DNA of 64,000 nt from Mesorhizobium sp. M00.F.Ca.ET.216.01.1.1 (GTDB lineage Bacteria; Pseudomonadota; Alphaproteobacteria; Rhizobiales; Rhizobiaceae): NCBI RefSeq assembly GCF_004010325.2, contig NZ_SADR02000020.1:62001-126000 (forward strand). The letters are read 5' to 3'. Positions 45,015 through 53,217 of the stretch are shown here, one piece after another; within the stretch, counting starts at the first letter, position 1; each line of letters opens with the position of its first letter. The notes beneath the pieces were generated by a model. It made no database searches, had not been told where the DNA came from, and saw only the letters and a program-made list of their open reading frames with translations. Made by a program: the position numbers and the translations under genes.

Positions 45015-45887
45015 ATGCCGGAAAGGCCGTTCTACCAGCCTGGCGCCAGCAGCGTGGAAGGCCTGCCGCTGCTTTTGCAGACGTTTCACAATCACCCCCT
45101 GGTGATGCTCAAGCCGCATTGGCATGCCCAGGTCGAGGTCAATTTCATCATGTGCGGCGCCGTGCACTACCGCATGAACGACCACGCGATTTCACTGTCG
45201 GCAGGCGAGATGTGCCTGTTCTGGGGCGGCCTGCCGCACCAGATGGACGATGCGTCGGACGATGCCGTCTTTGCCGGCGCGCATCTGCCACTGGTGCACT
45301 TCTTCCGGCTCCACCTGCCCGCGGACATTCGCAACCGGCTGATGACAGGCGCGACATTGGTGACCGGCGCCACCGACCAGTCCGACAGCCACAATTTCGA
45401 GCGCTGGAACCGCTATGTCCGGTCAGGCGATCCGGCCAAAGCCGAGCATGCCGTGAACGAGCTTCTGCTGCGGCTGGAGCGGGTGCGGTTCGAGCCCTAC
45501 CGGCTGGTACCCGAAACCCCGATCGGGCAGGACGCAGGCAGTCCCTTCGATCAGCAGTCCCTGCGCAATGTCGGGCGCATGTGCGACTTCATCGCGGAGA
45601 ATTTCCTCTACGACATCGACTGCGTCGATATTGCGGCGGCGGCCGACATCCATCCCAAATACGCCATGAACACCTTCAAGAAATCGACCGGCATGACGCT
45701 CAACGAATATGTCAACCTGCTGCGGCTCAGCTACGCCCAGGCACTGCTGATGCATCAGGACGCCAACGTGCTGCGCGTCGCCATGGACAGCGGCTTCGGC
45801 TCGCTCAGCGCCTTCAACAAGTCGTTCCGCAAGCTGGCCGGCATGTCGCCCTCCGATTTTCGCAGGGGTGTGACGGGGGCTAGGTAG
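45015..45887 (+). CDS. AraC-family transcriptional regulator
   Basis: 290 residues. N-terminal cupin-like ligand-binding half (HNHPLVMLKPHWHAQVEVNFIMCGAVHYRMNDHAISLSAGEMCLFWGGLPHQ). The C-terminal double HTH begins near MCDFIAENFLYDIDCVDIAAAADIHPKYAMNTFKKSTGMTLNEYVNLLRLSYA and ends ALRVAMDSGFGSLSAFNKSFRKLAGMSPSDFRR. A TTG 15 bases upstream is also a possible start. It is divergent from the sugar-importer operon and is its likely regulator. Confidence 0.93.
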   Translation: MPERPFYQPGASSVEGLPLLLQTFHNHPLVMLKPHWHAQVEVNFIMCGAVHYRMNDHAISLSAGEMCLFWGGLPHQMDDASDDAVFAGAHLPLVHFFRLHLPADIRNRLMTGATLVTGATDQSDSHNFERWNRYVRSGDPAKAEHAVNELLLRLERVRFEPYRLVPETPIGQDAGSPFDQQSLRNVGRMCDFIAENFLYDIDCVDIAAAADIHPKYAMNTFKKSTGMTLNEYVNLLRLSYAQALLMHQDANVLRVAMDSGFGSLSAFNKSFRKLAGMSPSDFRRGVTGAR

Positions 45888-45914
45888 CGGTGATGGTCAG
45901 TCACCTGAAAGCGA

Positions 45915-45940
45915 AAAAGCCGCGGCGAACCGCGGCTTTT
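45915..45940 (-). terminator. Rho-independent terminator copy in attL
   Basis: Stem AAAAGCCGCGG / CCGCGGCTTTT with a CGAA tetraloop, an 11-bp perfect hairpin flanked by A and T runs. On the minus strand it follows the tRNA 3' fragment; on the plus strand it can also end the AraC gene transcript. Confidence 0.8.
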
Positions 45941-45966
45941 CGATGCTTGATTCCCTGGGAGGAAAC

Positions 45967-46012
45967 TGGAGCGGGTGAAGCGATTCGAACGCTCGACCCC
46001 AACCTTGGCAAG
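45967..46012 (-). pseudogene. 3' fragment of tRNA-Gly(GCC) in attL
   Basis: The 46 bases from the anticodon loop to the encoded CCA end, identical to 53810-53855. No 5' half is present next to it, so it cannot form a tRNA. It is the displaced end from integration of the island. Confidence 0.9.
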
Positions 46013-46253
46013 CGAAAAATTACGCCGTTTCTGCATTTCACAGCAGTACGCTGGATACCGTCCGATTGCGCGCCAGAACGCGCTCTCTACTCGTTGCCTT
46101 TTTCAACTGGGAACAACTCCGATGGAGTCTGGGGAATTTCCGTGCACGCTAGAGACGGTAACCGCGCGGTGACCCGCAAGAAATTGGCGGGAGCGGTTTG
46201 CCTTGTTGTCGCTGCTCTTTCAGTCGATCTGCTAAAGCGCCGCGACAGACCGC

Positions 46254-49200
46254 CTAGTGTTTTAACGGTGCCGTTGCTTTCTCAATCGGAAAGGCGAATA
46301 GCCGTTCGTCCTCGACGCTGTTTAACAGGAAGAGATACGCAAGCGCGGTCGACATCCTCCGGTCCTTCCGAGGACCGCGAAAATAGGTGTCAAACTTCGC
46401 CCGCGCCAGCGAGTTAAATGAGAAGAACTCGTACACCCGTCGCTGCACGAGTTCTGCAATGTTCTGCACGTGCTCCATCTCCTGCGGGGTGTTCGATGTC
46501 GGCTTTCTGACCATGATTGCATATGGCTCGTAGGTCAGATCGCCGCCGCCGTTCTCATTCTCGACGACGCACCTGGCCCTGTGCTGCGCGTTCCAAGTCT
46601 GCAGCTTGCCCAAGATGATCTCGCGATCGCCAAGGTACACCATGCCGGCGCCCTCCGTTTTGCGCGGCTTACAGAACCAATCGATTAGTGTAGTGTGGTC
46701 TTTGAATGAGCAGAACCGATAGACGGTTCGACTCAACTGGCTGGCATCCCGTTTGGTTTCAAGATCGTCGCAGTTGTTCCCAAGGCGCTTGACGATCCAG
46801 TCTAAGGTACAGTCGCCTTTCCCCTTTTCGCGACAGACTTTGATCTGAGCAACGGTCTCGCTCCACATCTGTAGCGACTTCTCCAGCCCCTCCTTTCTAG
46901 GTCCGCTCGCCTCCTTCAATCGCAGGACGGAGGTTTCCTCTTCCGTGGCCATTTGCTCCACTTCTTTGAGTAGGCCGCTTTTGTACCATTCTTTGTACCA
47001 TTCTATTTGCGTGCCCGAAGGCGGGAGCTCGGCAGTCCGGCGCGCCTCCTGAGCAATCTGGCGAGCGACGGAAGCCGTTTGGCACATGGTGGCCAGTTCG
47101 GGGCGCTCGGCGAGGGGAACAACCCTGAAGAAATCTATAACGCACAAATGCTCCAGAACCTTCTCGGCCGTCGTGCTCCCCACATAGCCGATATAGACTG
47201 AAGTGCCAGGGCCGGGGTTACGCCGCTGCAGATAGGAAATACCTGTGGCGAAGACGATAGGAGAGAACGTCCCCGATCTAGCACGTTCATCGTTCTCCGA
47301 GAACCGTATCGTGACAGGATCGCACAACACATCAATCTCTGCATTCCTCAGTTGCTTGAAGCGATTACCCGCCGTCACCTCCTTCTCAACCACCGAGTAG
47401 TCGCCGCCATCGAAGATCCAGTAGCAGAGATCGGCGAGGAACCCTCGGTAGATAGGTTGCTCGCCCTCCCTCTTCCCACCATCGGCGCTCACCTTGTAGG
47501 AGAAGGGTTCAACATCGGCCCGGAATCCGATCGTGACTTCCTCCTTGCTCGGCGTCTCCTGCGCCAGAGCGATAGGGCTGTGAGCGCATACCAACGCGAG
47601 CGCCGCCCCCAGGATCGCAGCCGTCCGAACTCCGCCGCCCCGTGTGATGCGCCGATGCAAAAAAGCGGGGCGAGGATTGCCGAAGACGACAGCGGCCAGG
47701 AAAGCTAGGATCGGCATCACGAAGAAGTCCAGCCCTCCATAGTACTGGAAGCACCCCTCGGTGAAAAGATCAGTGAGGAAGATCGCGTTGCTCGCGCACG
47801 GCCGGGCGCCGTACCAAAAAGCAAGATGCAATGCTTGGCAGGCCACAACTAAAAGTGCGCTACAGATTCCATAGACAATCGCCCCGCGGCTATAGCCTCT
47901 AGCGTCGGCCGCAATTAACGTCATCCAGACCAGCGGAATGGTTATCAATGCCATCGACGGAAAGAACCGTAGAAAAGGGGTCGAGCCGCTGACAAGAAGG
48001 GCCTGAAAGTGGCTTACGTCCCTGGCGATGAAAAACGCCCATAGTGCTGCGAAGCCGCTGAGGCATATAACCGATACGAAAATGGCCATCACGACAACCG
48101 CCAGGCGCTGCTCGGCATAAGCCGGCCAGTCTTGGCGCGCGAGGGCGATCCACTTCCGCTCGTCGTAGTAGTATTGACGCGCCGCGAAGGTTACCAGGAG
48201 CGGAAACCAGAAGATGGAGATGAGGAGGAGGGCAGACAACCCAGCGGTCGCAAGGACGACGGGAGGGTTGTCTGCCATCGCAAGTGGTGACAGCGAAGGA
48301 TGGAGTCCCCTCCAAGTGAATACTGCATAGATCGGAATTGCGAGCAGAATGCAGACAAGAACCCCTAGCTCCGGACCGGTTCCGGCAAGATTTGGCGGAT
48401 CGGCCCTCCGCAACAGCTCCCGAAGGCCAGCGTCCCGGATAAGGCCATCCTCGTTGGCAGAAGGACCTACGTAACTCGGATCGCGTTCGACGTAAATCGC
48501 CAGGATTGCCGTTAGCTCGTCCCGCAGTTCGTGCGCGCGCGCAAACGTTTCCGTAACGTACTTCTGCCTTCGTGCGACCTTCTCTTCGCCAGGCGAGACC
48601 TTTTCCCCAACGCGCCTCTCGAAACCGTCAAGGAGCTCGTCCGCCTGATTAGCGGTGATTTGCTCCATGTCACGCACTGCATCGGAAACCTCGGAGCCGG
48701 GCCAAGCGCCACGCTTTCCCCTTGCCCAAGCAACGAGGAGTTCCAACTGGGCAAGCAAGGTCAGACCTTTCTCGAGCTTAGCGGGATTCAGGCTCTGGCG
48801 GACCCAGGTTTTGTCCGTCTTGTCCCGGATGTCATTTAGCTTGTGCCTTAAATCGTCACGTAGGCTCTCGGCGGCAGTAAGATCGTCCGTGGCCGCAGCA
48901 TCCAAAAGACTAACGAGGTTGCGGGTCGTCTCACGGATCCTCACCGGAATTCCAACTGTCCGATAGGCGCGTTGGAACAGCCAGCCCTCGGCAGCCCGAA
49001 GCTGAGGGATCAGCGGCCCGAGGCCGGCGAAGCCGAAAGCCAGCATAAGAGGCCATTGCGGGCTGTCGAACTGAAGCGAACTCGCGTCCACCTGTATTCC
49101 GACGAAATTGAGCGCATTCACGGTCTGCAGAATTAGCTTTCCGAAGAACGCCATCGCGACATAGAGGAAGAGCAGAGTGATCAGATAGATGAGGTAAGCC

Positions 49201-49463
49201 TGCCGTAGCGCACCGGCGCCGCCCAGATCTGAAACTTCGACCTCCTTCATCACACGATAGCGGAAGTCCTGGGCGCCCGGCTGGCGGGTATTGAAGCGGT
49301 CCCACGCGAAATAGGCGATGAAAAGCCAGCCAAAGACAAATGCGATCACAAACTGCTGGGCGAAATGCACCCCCATCATTGGGATCTGCGGAAGATCCTG
49401 GACGGGGAGGTTCCCATAGTCCCACAGGGTTTCTGGCAGACCTACAGGCCATGAATCGCTCAT
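46254..49463 (-). CDS. Polytopic membrane protein with C-terminal periplasmic solute-binding (SBP_bac_3-like) domain
   Basis: 1069 residues, family not recognised as a whole. Hydrophobic segments lie at about 32-53, 88-110, 137-155, 365-385, 402-426, 454-480, 500-518, 527-550, 575-595 and 612-634. Residues 170-360 form a charged, helical, probably cytoplasmic region. After the last segment (which resembles a signal sequence ending IALAQ) residues 643-1060 look like a type-3 solute-binding fold: VTIGFRADVEPFSYKV, YRGFLADLCYWIF, FKQLRNAEIDVLCDPVTI and, near the end, LTYEPYAIMVRKP. A helical insertion with several cysteines (about 795-930) splits it. The layout suggests a ligand-gated or sensory receptor rather than an importer subunit. 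Confidence 0.75.
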   Translation of the reverse strand: MSDSWPVGLPETLWDYGNLPVQDLPQIPMMGVHFAQQFVIAFVFGWLFIAYFAWDRFNTRQPGAQDFRYRVMKEVEVSDLGGAGALRQAYLIYLITLLFLYVAMAFFGKLILQTVNALNFVGIQVDASSLQFDSPQWPLMLAFGFAGLGPLIPQLRAAEGWLFQRAYRTVGIPVRIRETTRNLVSLLDAAATDDLTAAESLRDDLRHKLNDIRDKTDKTWVRQSLNPAKLEKGLTLLAQLELLVAWARGKRGAWPGSEVSDAVRDMEQITANQADELLDGFERRVGEKVSPGEEKVARRQKYVTETFARAHELRDELTAILAIYVERDPSYVGPSANEDGLIRDAGLRELLRRADPPNLAGTGPELGVLVCILLAIPIYAVFTWRGLHPSLSPLAMADNPPVVLATAGLSALLLISIFWFPLLVTFAARQYYYDERKWIALARQDWPAYAEQRLAVVVMAIFVSVICLSGFAALWAFFIARDVSHFQALLVSGSTPFLRFFPSMALITIPLVWMTLIAADARGYSRGAIVYGICSALLVVACQALHLAFWYGARPCASNAIFLTDLFTEGCFQYYGGLDFFVMPILAFLAAVVFGNPRPAFLHRRITRGGGVRTAAILGAALALVCAHSPIALAQETPSKEEVTIGFRADVEPFSYKVSADGGKREGEQPIYRGFLADLCYWIFDGGDYSVVEKEVTAGNRFKQLRNAEIDVLCDPVTIRFSENDERARSGTFSPIVFATGISYLQRRNPGPGTSVYIGYVGSTTAEKVLEHLCVIDFFRVVPLAERPELATMCQTASVARQIAQEARRTAELPPSGTQIEWYKEWYKSGLLKEVEQMATEEETSVLRLKEASGPRKEGLEKSLQMWSETVAQIKVCREKGKGDCTLDWIVKRLGNNCDDLETKRDASQLSRTVYRFCSFKDHTTLIDWFCKPRKTEGAGMVYLGDREIILGKLQTWNAQHRARCVVENENGGGDLTYEPYAIMVRKPTSNTPQEMEHVQNIAELVQRRVYEFFSFNSLARAKFDTYFRGPRKDRRMSTALAYLFLLNSVEDERLFAFPIEKATAPLKH

Positions 49464-49558
49464 CCCTGCATACCTTTCGATGGCAGGTTACTAGGGGTCG
49501 ACGAGTTCGGTGCTCGAGCAGTATCGGATTTACTGGAGCAAGGGCACTAATCGGGCAC

Positions 49559-49675
49559 TCATGAACAATTCTGAATGCTCGGGTTGCACGGGCTGCCCGC
49601 GTGCGCAAAACGTCCCGAATCGATCATGAATATCCCAATGGCTGAACCAAGAACAAGAGCTAGCAGAAGACGCAT
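49559..49675 (-). CDS. 38-residue secreted cysteine-containing peptide
   Basis: MRLLLALVLGSAIGIFMIDS followed by GRFAHAGSPCNPSIQNCS. It reads as a signal peptide (cleavage probably after AHA) with a 12-residue mature peptide holding two cysteines. GGGAGG lies eight bases before the ATG at 49675. The frame is open upstream to 49807, but that part has no ribosome binding site. It lies 95 bases before the large membrane protein on the same strand. Function unknown; a processed signal or ligand is one possibility. Confidence 0.45.
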   Translation of the reverse strand: MRLLLALVLGSAIGIFMIDSGRFAHAGSPCNPSIQNCS

Positions 49676-50036
49676 ATCACATACCTCCCTCATGGAGTAC
49701 ACTTCTGAAACTGCATTACAATCATACGGTGTGAGAACGTTCATGTCTAGGATTGTAGATATCAACGACATCGACGCTGTCATGTTGAAGGTACCTAGAA
49801 GCATCATCCGGTTAAAAACGTGGAAACCGCGAAGTACCGATGAAGATGAACGACTTTTTTGATACTCTCTTAGACAGTGAGATTGGGGCCAAGGAGTAAG
49901 GTCTTAATCGGGATGCCTCAGTAAATCGTTGGACTTTCATGTCATCGTATCGATCCGGTCGCTGGTCCAGAATGACGATTTCGGTGCGAGAACGTTGGGA
50001 TGGAACACTCCAAAAACCTCGTCGGCGGCCAGATCC
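49676..50036. other. AT-rich intergenic region within the island
   Basis: About 360 bases between the peptidoglycan-binding gene and the small secreted peptide. Visibly AT-richer than the chromosome, with no convincing protein. It probably contains a promoter for the peptide and the large membrane protein; GGGAGG near its left end is the peptide's ribosome binding site. Confidence 0.4.
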
Positions 50037-50975
50037 TCAGAGAAGGCTTGCCGTCGACGGGCTGTTCGAGAGAACCTGCAGGATTTTGTCGCGGGTTGTC
50101 ACCGTATATACACCGTCAGCAGGAAGTCCGGCGCTCTTCTGAAATGCTTTCAATGCCGCGCGGGTCTTCTCCTTGAAATCGCCATCAACCTTCAACTTTG
50201 GGTCGTAGCCAAGCGTCTTCAGCGCCTGTTGCAGCCATCTGACGTCAAAACCAGCTGAAGCGAGCTGGATATTCTTGGGCAATGCGAGAACCACGTCGAT
50301 GCGGCTCTGGTTGACCAACATCATGGCTTCGTGTCCCTGGGTCGATTTCTGGGGGTATGTCTTGTCCTGCGTCGGGCCCTCAGCCTCGTAGCCTTGGCCC
50401 TGGAGCAAGCTGACCACTAACCGTGCGCTTTGATTGCACACGTTCTCCTCATAGCAATACACCACTGTTTTGGTGATCTTGTCTGGCTCGCGGGCCCCGC
50501 GGCCAACCACGTCCATGCCATGTTGTTTTAGCTCTTCTTCTAGAGTCTGGCCAACAGACTGGTCGATATCCTTCCGTGCGTAGATGAAGACCTGTGGCGG
50601 TTTGGAGTGGAACCACGTCCGCAAATCGTCTGAGAAAACGCCACCATAGGCAAGTACGTTGGCGATGCTGTTCAACGCCATCCCACGAGCATCCCCGTCT
50701 CCCCGGCTCAGCGCCGAGGCGAGCAAGTCGCGGTATACCGGAAATTGGATAAAGTCTTTTTCCACCCCGTCCTCGGCCATGTTCAGGGCGTCGCCGGGGC
50801 TCCGCATCGCCGCAACGGCGAGTCTGTCTCTGTATTCGCCTTTCCATACCTGATCACGAAAGTAGTCGCCAAGTTCGTATATAGAGGCTAGAACAACGAA
50901 TGCTATACATACCCAAACTGGAGTCCAGAAATGCTTTGGATATTTCCTTCTTTGAGTTTCAGATTCCCGTTGCAT
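50037..50975 (-). CDS. Membrane-anchored peptidoglycan-binding protein
   Basis: 312 residues. One membrane anchor at about 15-37 (HFWTPVWVCIAFVVLASIYEL) after a charged N-terminus, so most of the protein is periplasmic. Residues about 127-200 (QVFIYARKDIDQSVGQTLEEEL to VVYCYEENVCNQSARLVVSLLQGQGY) resemble the LytR_C alpha/beta domain; this is tentative. Residues about 242-302 are a PG_binding_1 domain (VRWLQQALKTLGYDPKLKVDGDFKEKTRAALKAFQKSAGLPADGV). TTAGGAGGGCC, overlapping the end of the upstream gene, sets the ATG at 50975 one base after that stop codon. Tight coupling implies a shared role with the lysozyme fusion. Confidence 0.85.
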   Translation of the reverse strand: MQRESETQRRKYPKHFWTPVWVCIAFVVLASIYELGDYFRDQVWKGEYRDRLAVAAMRSPGDALNMAEDGVEKDFIQFPVYRDLLASALSRGDGDARGMALNSIANVLAYGGVFSDDLRTWFHSKPPQVFIYARKDIDQSVGQTLEEELKQHGMDVVGRGAREPDKITKTVVYCYEENVCNQSARLVVSLLQGQGYEAEGPTQDKTYPQKSTQGHEAMMLVNQSRIDVVLALPKNIQLASAGFDVRWLQQALKTLGYDPKLKVDGDFKEKTRAALKAFQKSAGLPADGVYTVTTRDKILQVLSNSPSTASLL

Positions 50976-50976
50976 G

Positions 50977-52218
50977 TTAGGCCCTCCTAAACTCCTGAAG
51001 AGCGAGATTCGCAAGCTTGATCCGATTATTCAAATGAGCGTAATTCGCGGCGGGCCTCTCGAACGTATTCATGAAACCGCTTGTGGCTGCCTCAAGGCTG
51101 TTCGCCCGCTTCAGCGCCGCTAGGCTGGCCTTTTGCGATCCATGGAGCTCAGAGAGCAAAAAGTTGTAATTTGCATCGTCATCCTGGTAATCGGCGTTTC
51201 TCTGTGCAAGCCACCGCTCGAAGTCGACCCGCCGGCTCGCGGTCCATTGGCACCAACCCAAACCGCCACGGCCGCCCTTGATTGGACGTTGCTCCTGGAG
51301 GAGTTTAAAGCCACCGCACTCCCAGCCAATGTTGCCGAGCATTCCGGCCGCCTGTACGTCGGTCAGGCCAAGGTCTCGAACGAGATTGCGCATGATGACA
51401 GGCGCCTTCTGGCGAAACAGTCCGTACGGGCCGGAAGGCGGCGGGCCTGACGTCAGCATCTTGGGGGTTGACAAAGGACTGCGATCGCCGGTTTGTCCGG
51501 AACCCGCTTCAGCATTGGGCTGAAGGATCGAGGTGGGCGCTCCGCCGCCACTGCTTTGTCTAGTGCTTTGTGCGGAGTCTACCCTTTGGTTGTGATTGGT
51601 GACGAGCGTGCCTTTCCTGACCGCTTCGTCCTTTTTGGTCGATCCAAGTGACGATCCGAAATAATACGCGATAACCGTCGTGAACGCTGTGACAAGAGCG
51701 CCGAGCACAACATTGAACACGTCCTTGTTGATCACCGGCTCGCGGGCCAGCATGATACCGCGGAGGAGATAGGCGATCATCAGGACGAGCGATAAAGCGA
51801 GGATGGGGGCAACCCAAGCGAGTGGGTTGTATTCGTCCTCCAGATGCATTTGCGTCGCACGCGCGTCCTGACGGTCCTGGCTATCGCGCTTGTAGAGCTC
51901 AAAGCTCTCGGCCCGTTCGCGATCCCTTTCGTCCGCCTCCATGCGATAGAGCTCCAGGTCGATTCGCCCGGCCTCCTCACTGGCCCGGTTCCGTTCTTTC
52001 AATTCTTCGAGGGCGATTTCTTCCAGGTCGTTTTGTAACTGCTCTTTGACCGCTATGTCGGTGTTGATCTTGGCCTCGGCAGCCCCCCGATCCTTAACGC
52101 CTGTTCTGTCCTCGATCGCCTTGATGGCTTGTTCCTGAAATCGCCCGGAGTGTTCGCCCCCCAACAATTTGGCAAGCTGCGGGATCAATTGCGGAATGAG
52201 TGCAAGAAGCGGACTCAT
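50977..52218 (-). CDS. Holin-like membrane domain fused to a phage-tail-type lysozyme
   Basis: 413 residues. The N-terminal part resembles gene-transfer/phage 3TM holins: MSPLLALIPQLIPQLAKLLGG, a long charged coiled-coil (about 45-128), two membrane segments (132-155 NPLAWVAPILALSLVLMIAY and 168-190 FNVVLGALVTAFTTVIAYYFGSS) and the trailing GSTKKDE. A low-complexity linker (200-262) leads to a phage-tail lysozyme domain (265-413) with the likely catalytic glutamate E300 in GNIGWECGGFK and GLGWCQWTASRR. AGGTG lies before the ATG at 52218; the frame continues upstream without family features. Its stop is one base before the next gene. A lytic murein activity near or across the inner membrane is expected. 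Confidence 0.85.
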   Translation of the reverse strand: MSPLLALIPQLIPQLAKLLGGEHSGRFQEQAIKAIEDRTGVKDRGAAEAKINTDIAVKEQLQNDLEEIALEELKERNRASEEAGRIDLELYRMEADERDRERAESFELYKRDSQDRQDARATQMHLEDEYNPLAWVAPILALSLVLMIAYLLRGIMLAREPVINKDVFNVVLGALVTAFTTVIAYYFGSSLGSTKKDEAVRKGTLVTNHNQRVDSAQSTRQSSGGGAPTSILQPNAEAGSGQTGDRSPLSTPKMLTSGPPPSGPYGLFRQKAPVIMRNLVRDLGLTDVQAAGMLGNIGWECGGFKLLQEQRPIKGGRGGLGWCQWTASRRVDFERWLAQRNADYQDDDANYNFLLSELHGSQKASLAALKRANSLEAATSGFMNTFERPAANYAHLNNRIKLANLALQEFRRA

Positions 52219-52486
52219 CAAAGCACCTAGCTGATTCCTGACAAAACAGTTTAAAGCAGCCCCCAACTGGCTTCCTTGAAAAAGATCCGACTGTGGCGCA
52301 AAGAAAACCAGATACAGACACGATCTTTGCCCCAGAAGTCGTATAGTCATCTGAACCGTCAGAGTATAGATGCCATGATAGTTCTGGTATGTGAAAGATT
52401 TCACAGTTGTGTGACACCAATGGCAAGCTTGGAAAGGTGTTTCTGGTCTGAGAGGCTTACTTCAACTGCGGTTGATGATTAGGCCG
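52219..52486. promoter_or_regulatory. Upstream region of the holin-lysozyme gene
   Basis: About 270 AT-richer bases between the lysozyme fusion and a transposase remnant. The promoter of the minus-strand island genes should lie here. A short symmetric stretch TGTGAAAGATTTCACA near 52391 could be an operator. No gene is seen. Confidence 0.4.
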
Positions 52487-52648
52487 CCCAGGAGGCGCAT
52501 CGAGGACGCGTTCGGCTGGATCAAGTCGGTCGCCGGGCAGGAGAAGACGAAGTTGCGCGGCCGCGTCGGTGTCTGATGGGTCTTCACGTTCAGCGCCGCC
52601 GCCTACAATCTGGTGCGGCTGCCCAAGCTACTGGCGGTGCCGACATGA
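52487..52648 (+). pseudogene. Remnant of an IS5-type transposase C-terminus
   Basis: Translates as RRRIEDAFGWIKSVAGQEKTKLRGR, then an in-frame TGA, then WVFTFSAAAYNLVRLPKLLA: the conserved end of DDE transposases of the IS5/IS1182 group. The 5' part is missing and the frame has an internal stop. It marks an old insertion that was largely lost. Confidence 0.75.
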
Positions 52649-52649
52649 A

Positions 52650-52904
52650 CGAGCCGGCGGACTGCCAGTCGATCGGCAACTGTGGGCCGATCTGTGGGAT
52701 CGCTCCTATCTCGATCTTGGCGAACAGGCCACGATCGCCATCGGAGCGGACAACCACGGTGAGATCGCCCTTGGCGCCCTGCAAGGCGGTCTCGATGTCA
52801 GCTATGGCCCCAATATGGTGTTCTTCGCCTGGGCCGGCTTTGACGAGATGGACGAGGTCACTGGCGATGGCCGGCGGGGATTCCGAAGCGGCTGGTCTTT
52901 GTGA
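52650..52904 (+). pseudogene. Fragment of a conserved hypothetical gene
   Basis: The frame reads LWADLWDRSYLDLGEQATIAIGADNHGEIALGALQGGLDVSYGPNMVFFAWAGFDEMDEVTGDG and then loses family-like character. It resembles a short acidic protein family of alphaproteobacterial mobile elements that I cannot name. No clear start codon; both ends look broken. Confidence 0.45.
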
Positions 52905-53217
52905 CTCTAGCAGCGGTGGCAGCCCGCGTGACGCAATTAATCCTGCAAAACAGGGATCCGTTGCCCTATTCGATTGGAGTCTTATTGAAAATTGACCCAG
53001 CCACGACAAAGCTTGTTTTAGCTGGGCGGTTGCGAGGGAGCAGCTATGACAAACTGCACGGACGACCGCTTCGGGCCCCGAAGGATTCGCGGGACAGGCC
53101 AAGTGTAAAGGCCTCTACAGGAACGCAAGCTGCAATGGGCTGCGCGAACAACCTCGAGAGTCCCCACGCCAATTCATCGGGAGGGAAAGCCACTACCTTT
53201 GGGGCAGGAGGTACCTG

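Larger units (their letters stand above)
45908..46012. repeat. attL: 105-bp direct repeat, left end of the tRNA-Gly island
   Basis: Identical over 105 bases to 53751-53855. It contains the rho-independent terminator hairpin and the 3' 46 bases of tRNA-Gly, including the anticodon, T arm, acceptor strand and CCA. Identity stops immediately after CCTTGGCAAG: the left copy continues CGAAAAATT and the right copy GTTGTGCTC. This is the classic outcome of site-specific integration in a tRNA gene. Confidence 0.92.

Noticed and set aside
45967..46012. Second tRNA-Gly
   Set aside because: Only the 3' half is present; the sequence diverges at the anticodon loop, so it is an att-site remnant.
46013..46253. 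Possible integrase remnant next to attL
   Set aside because: I translated the gap in the likely frames and saw no recombinase motif (R-H-R-Y) and no long frame.
49575..49862. 95-codon plus-strand ORF in the island gap
   Set aside because: No ribosome binding site, lies opposite the better-supported secreted peptide, and its composition is not protein-like.
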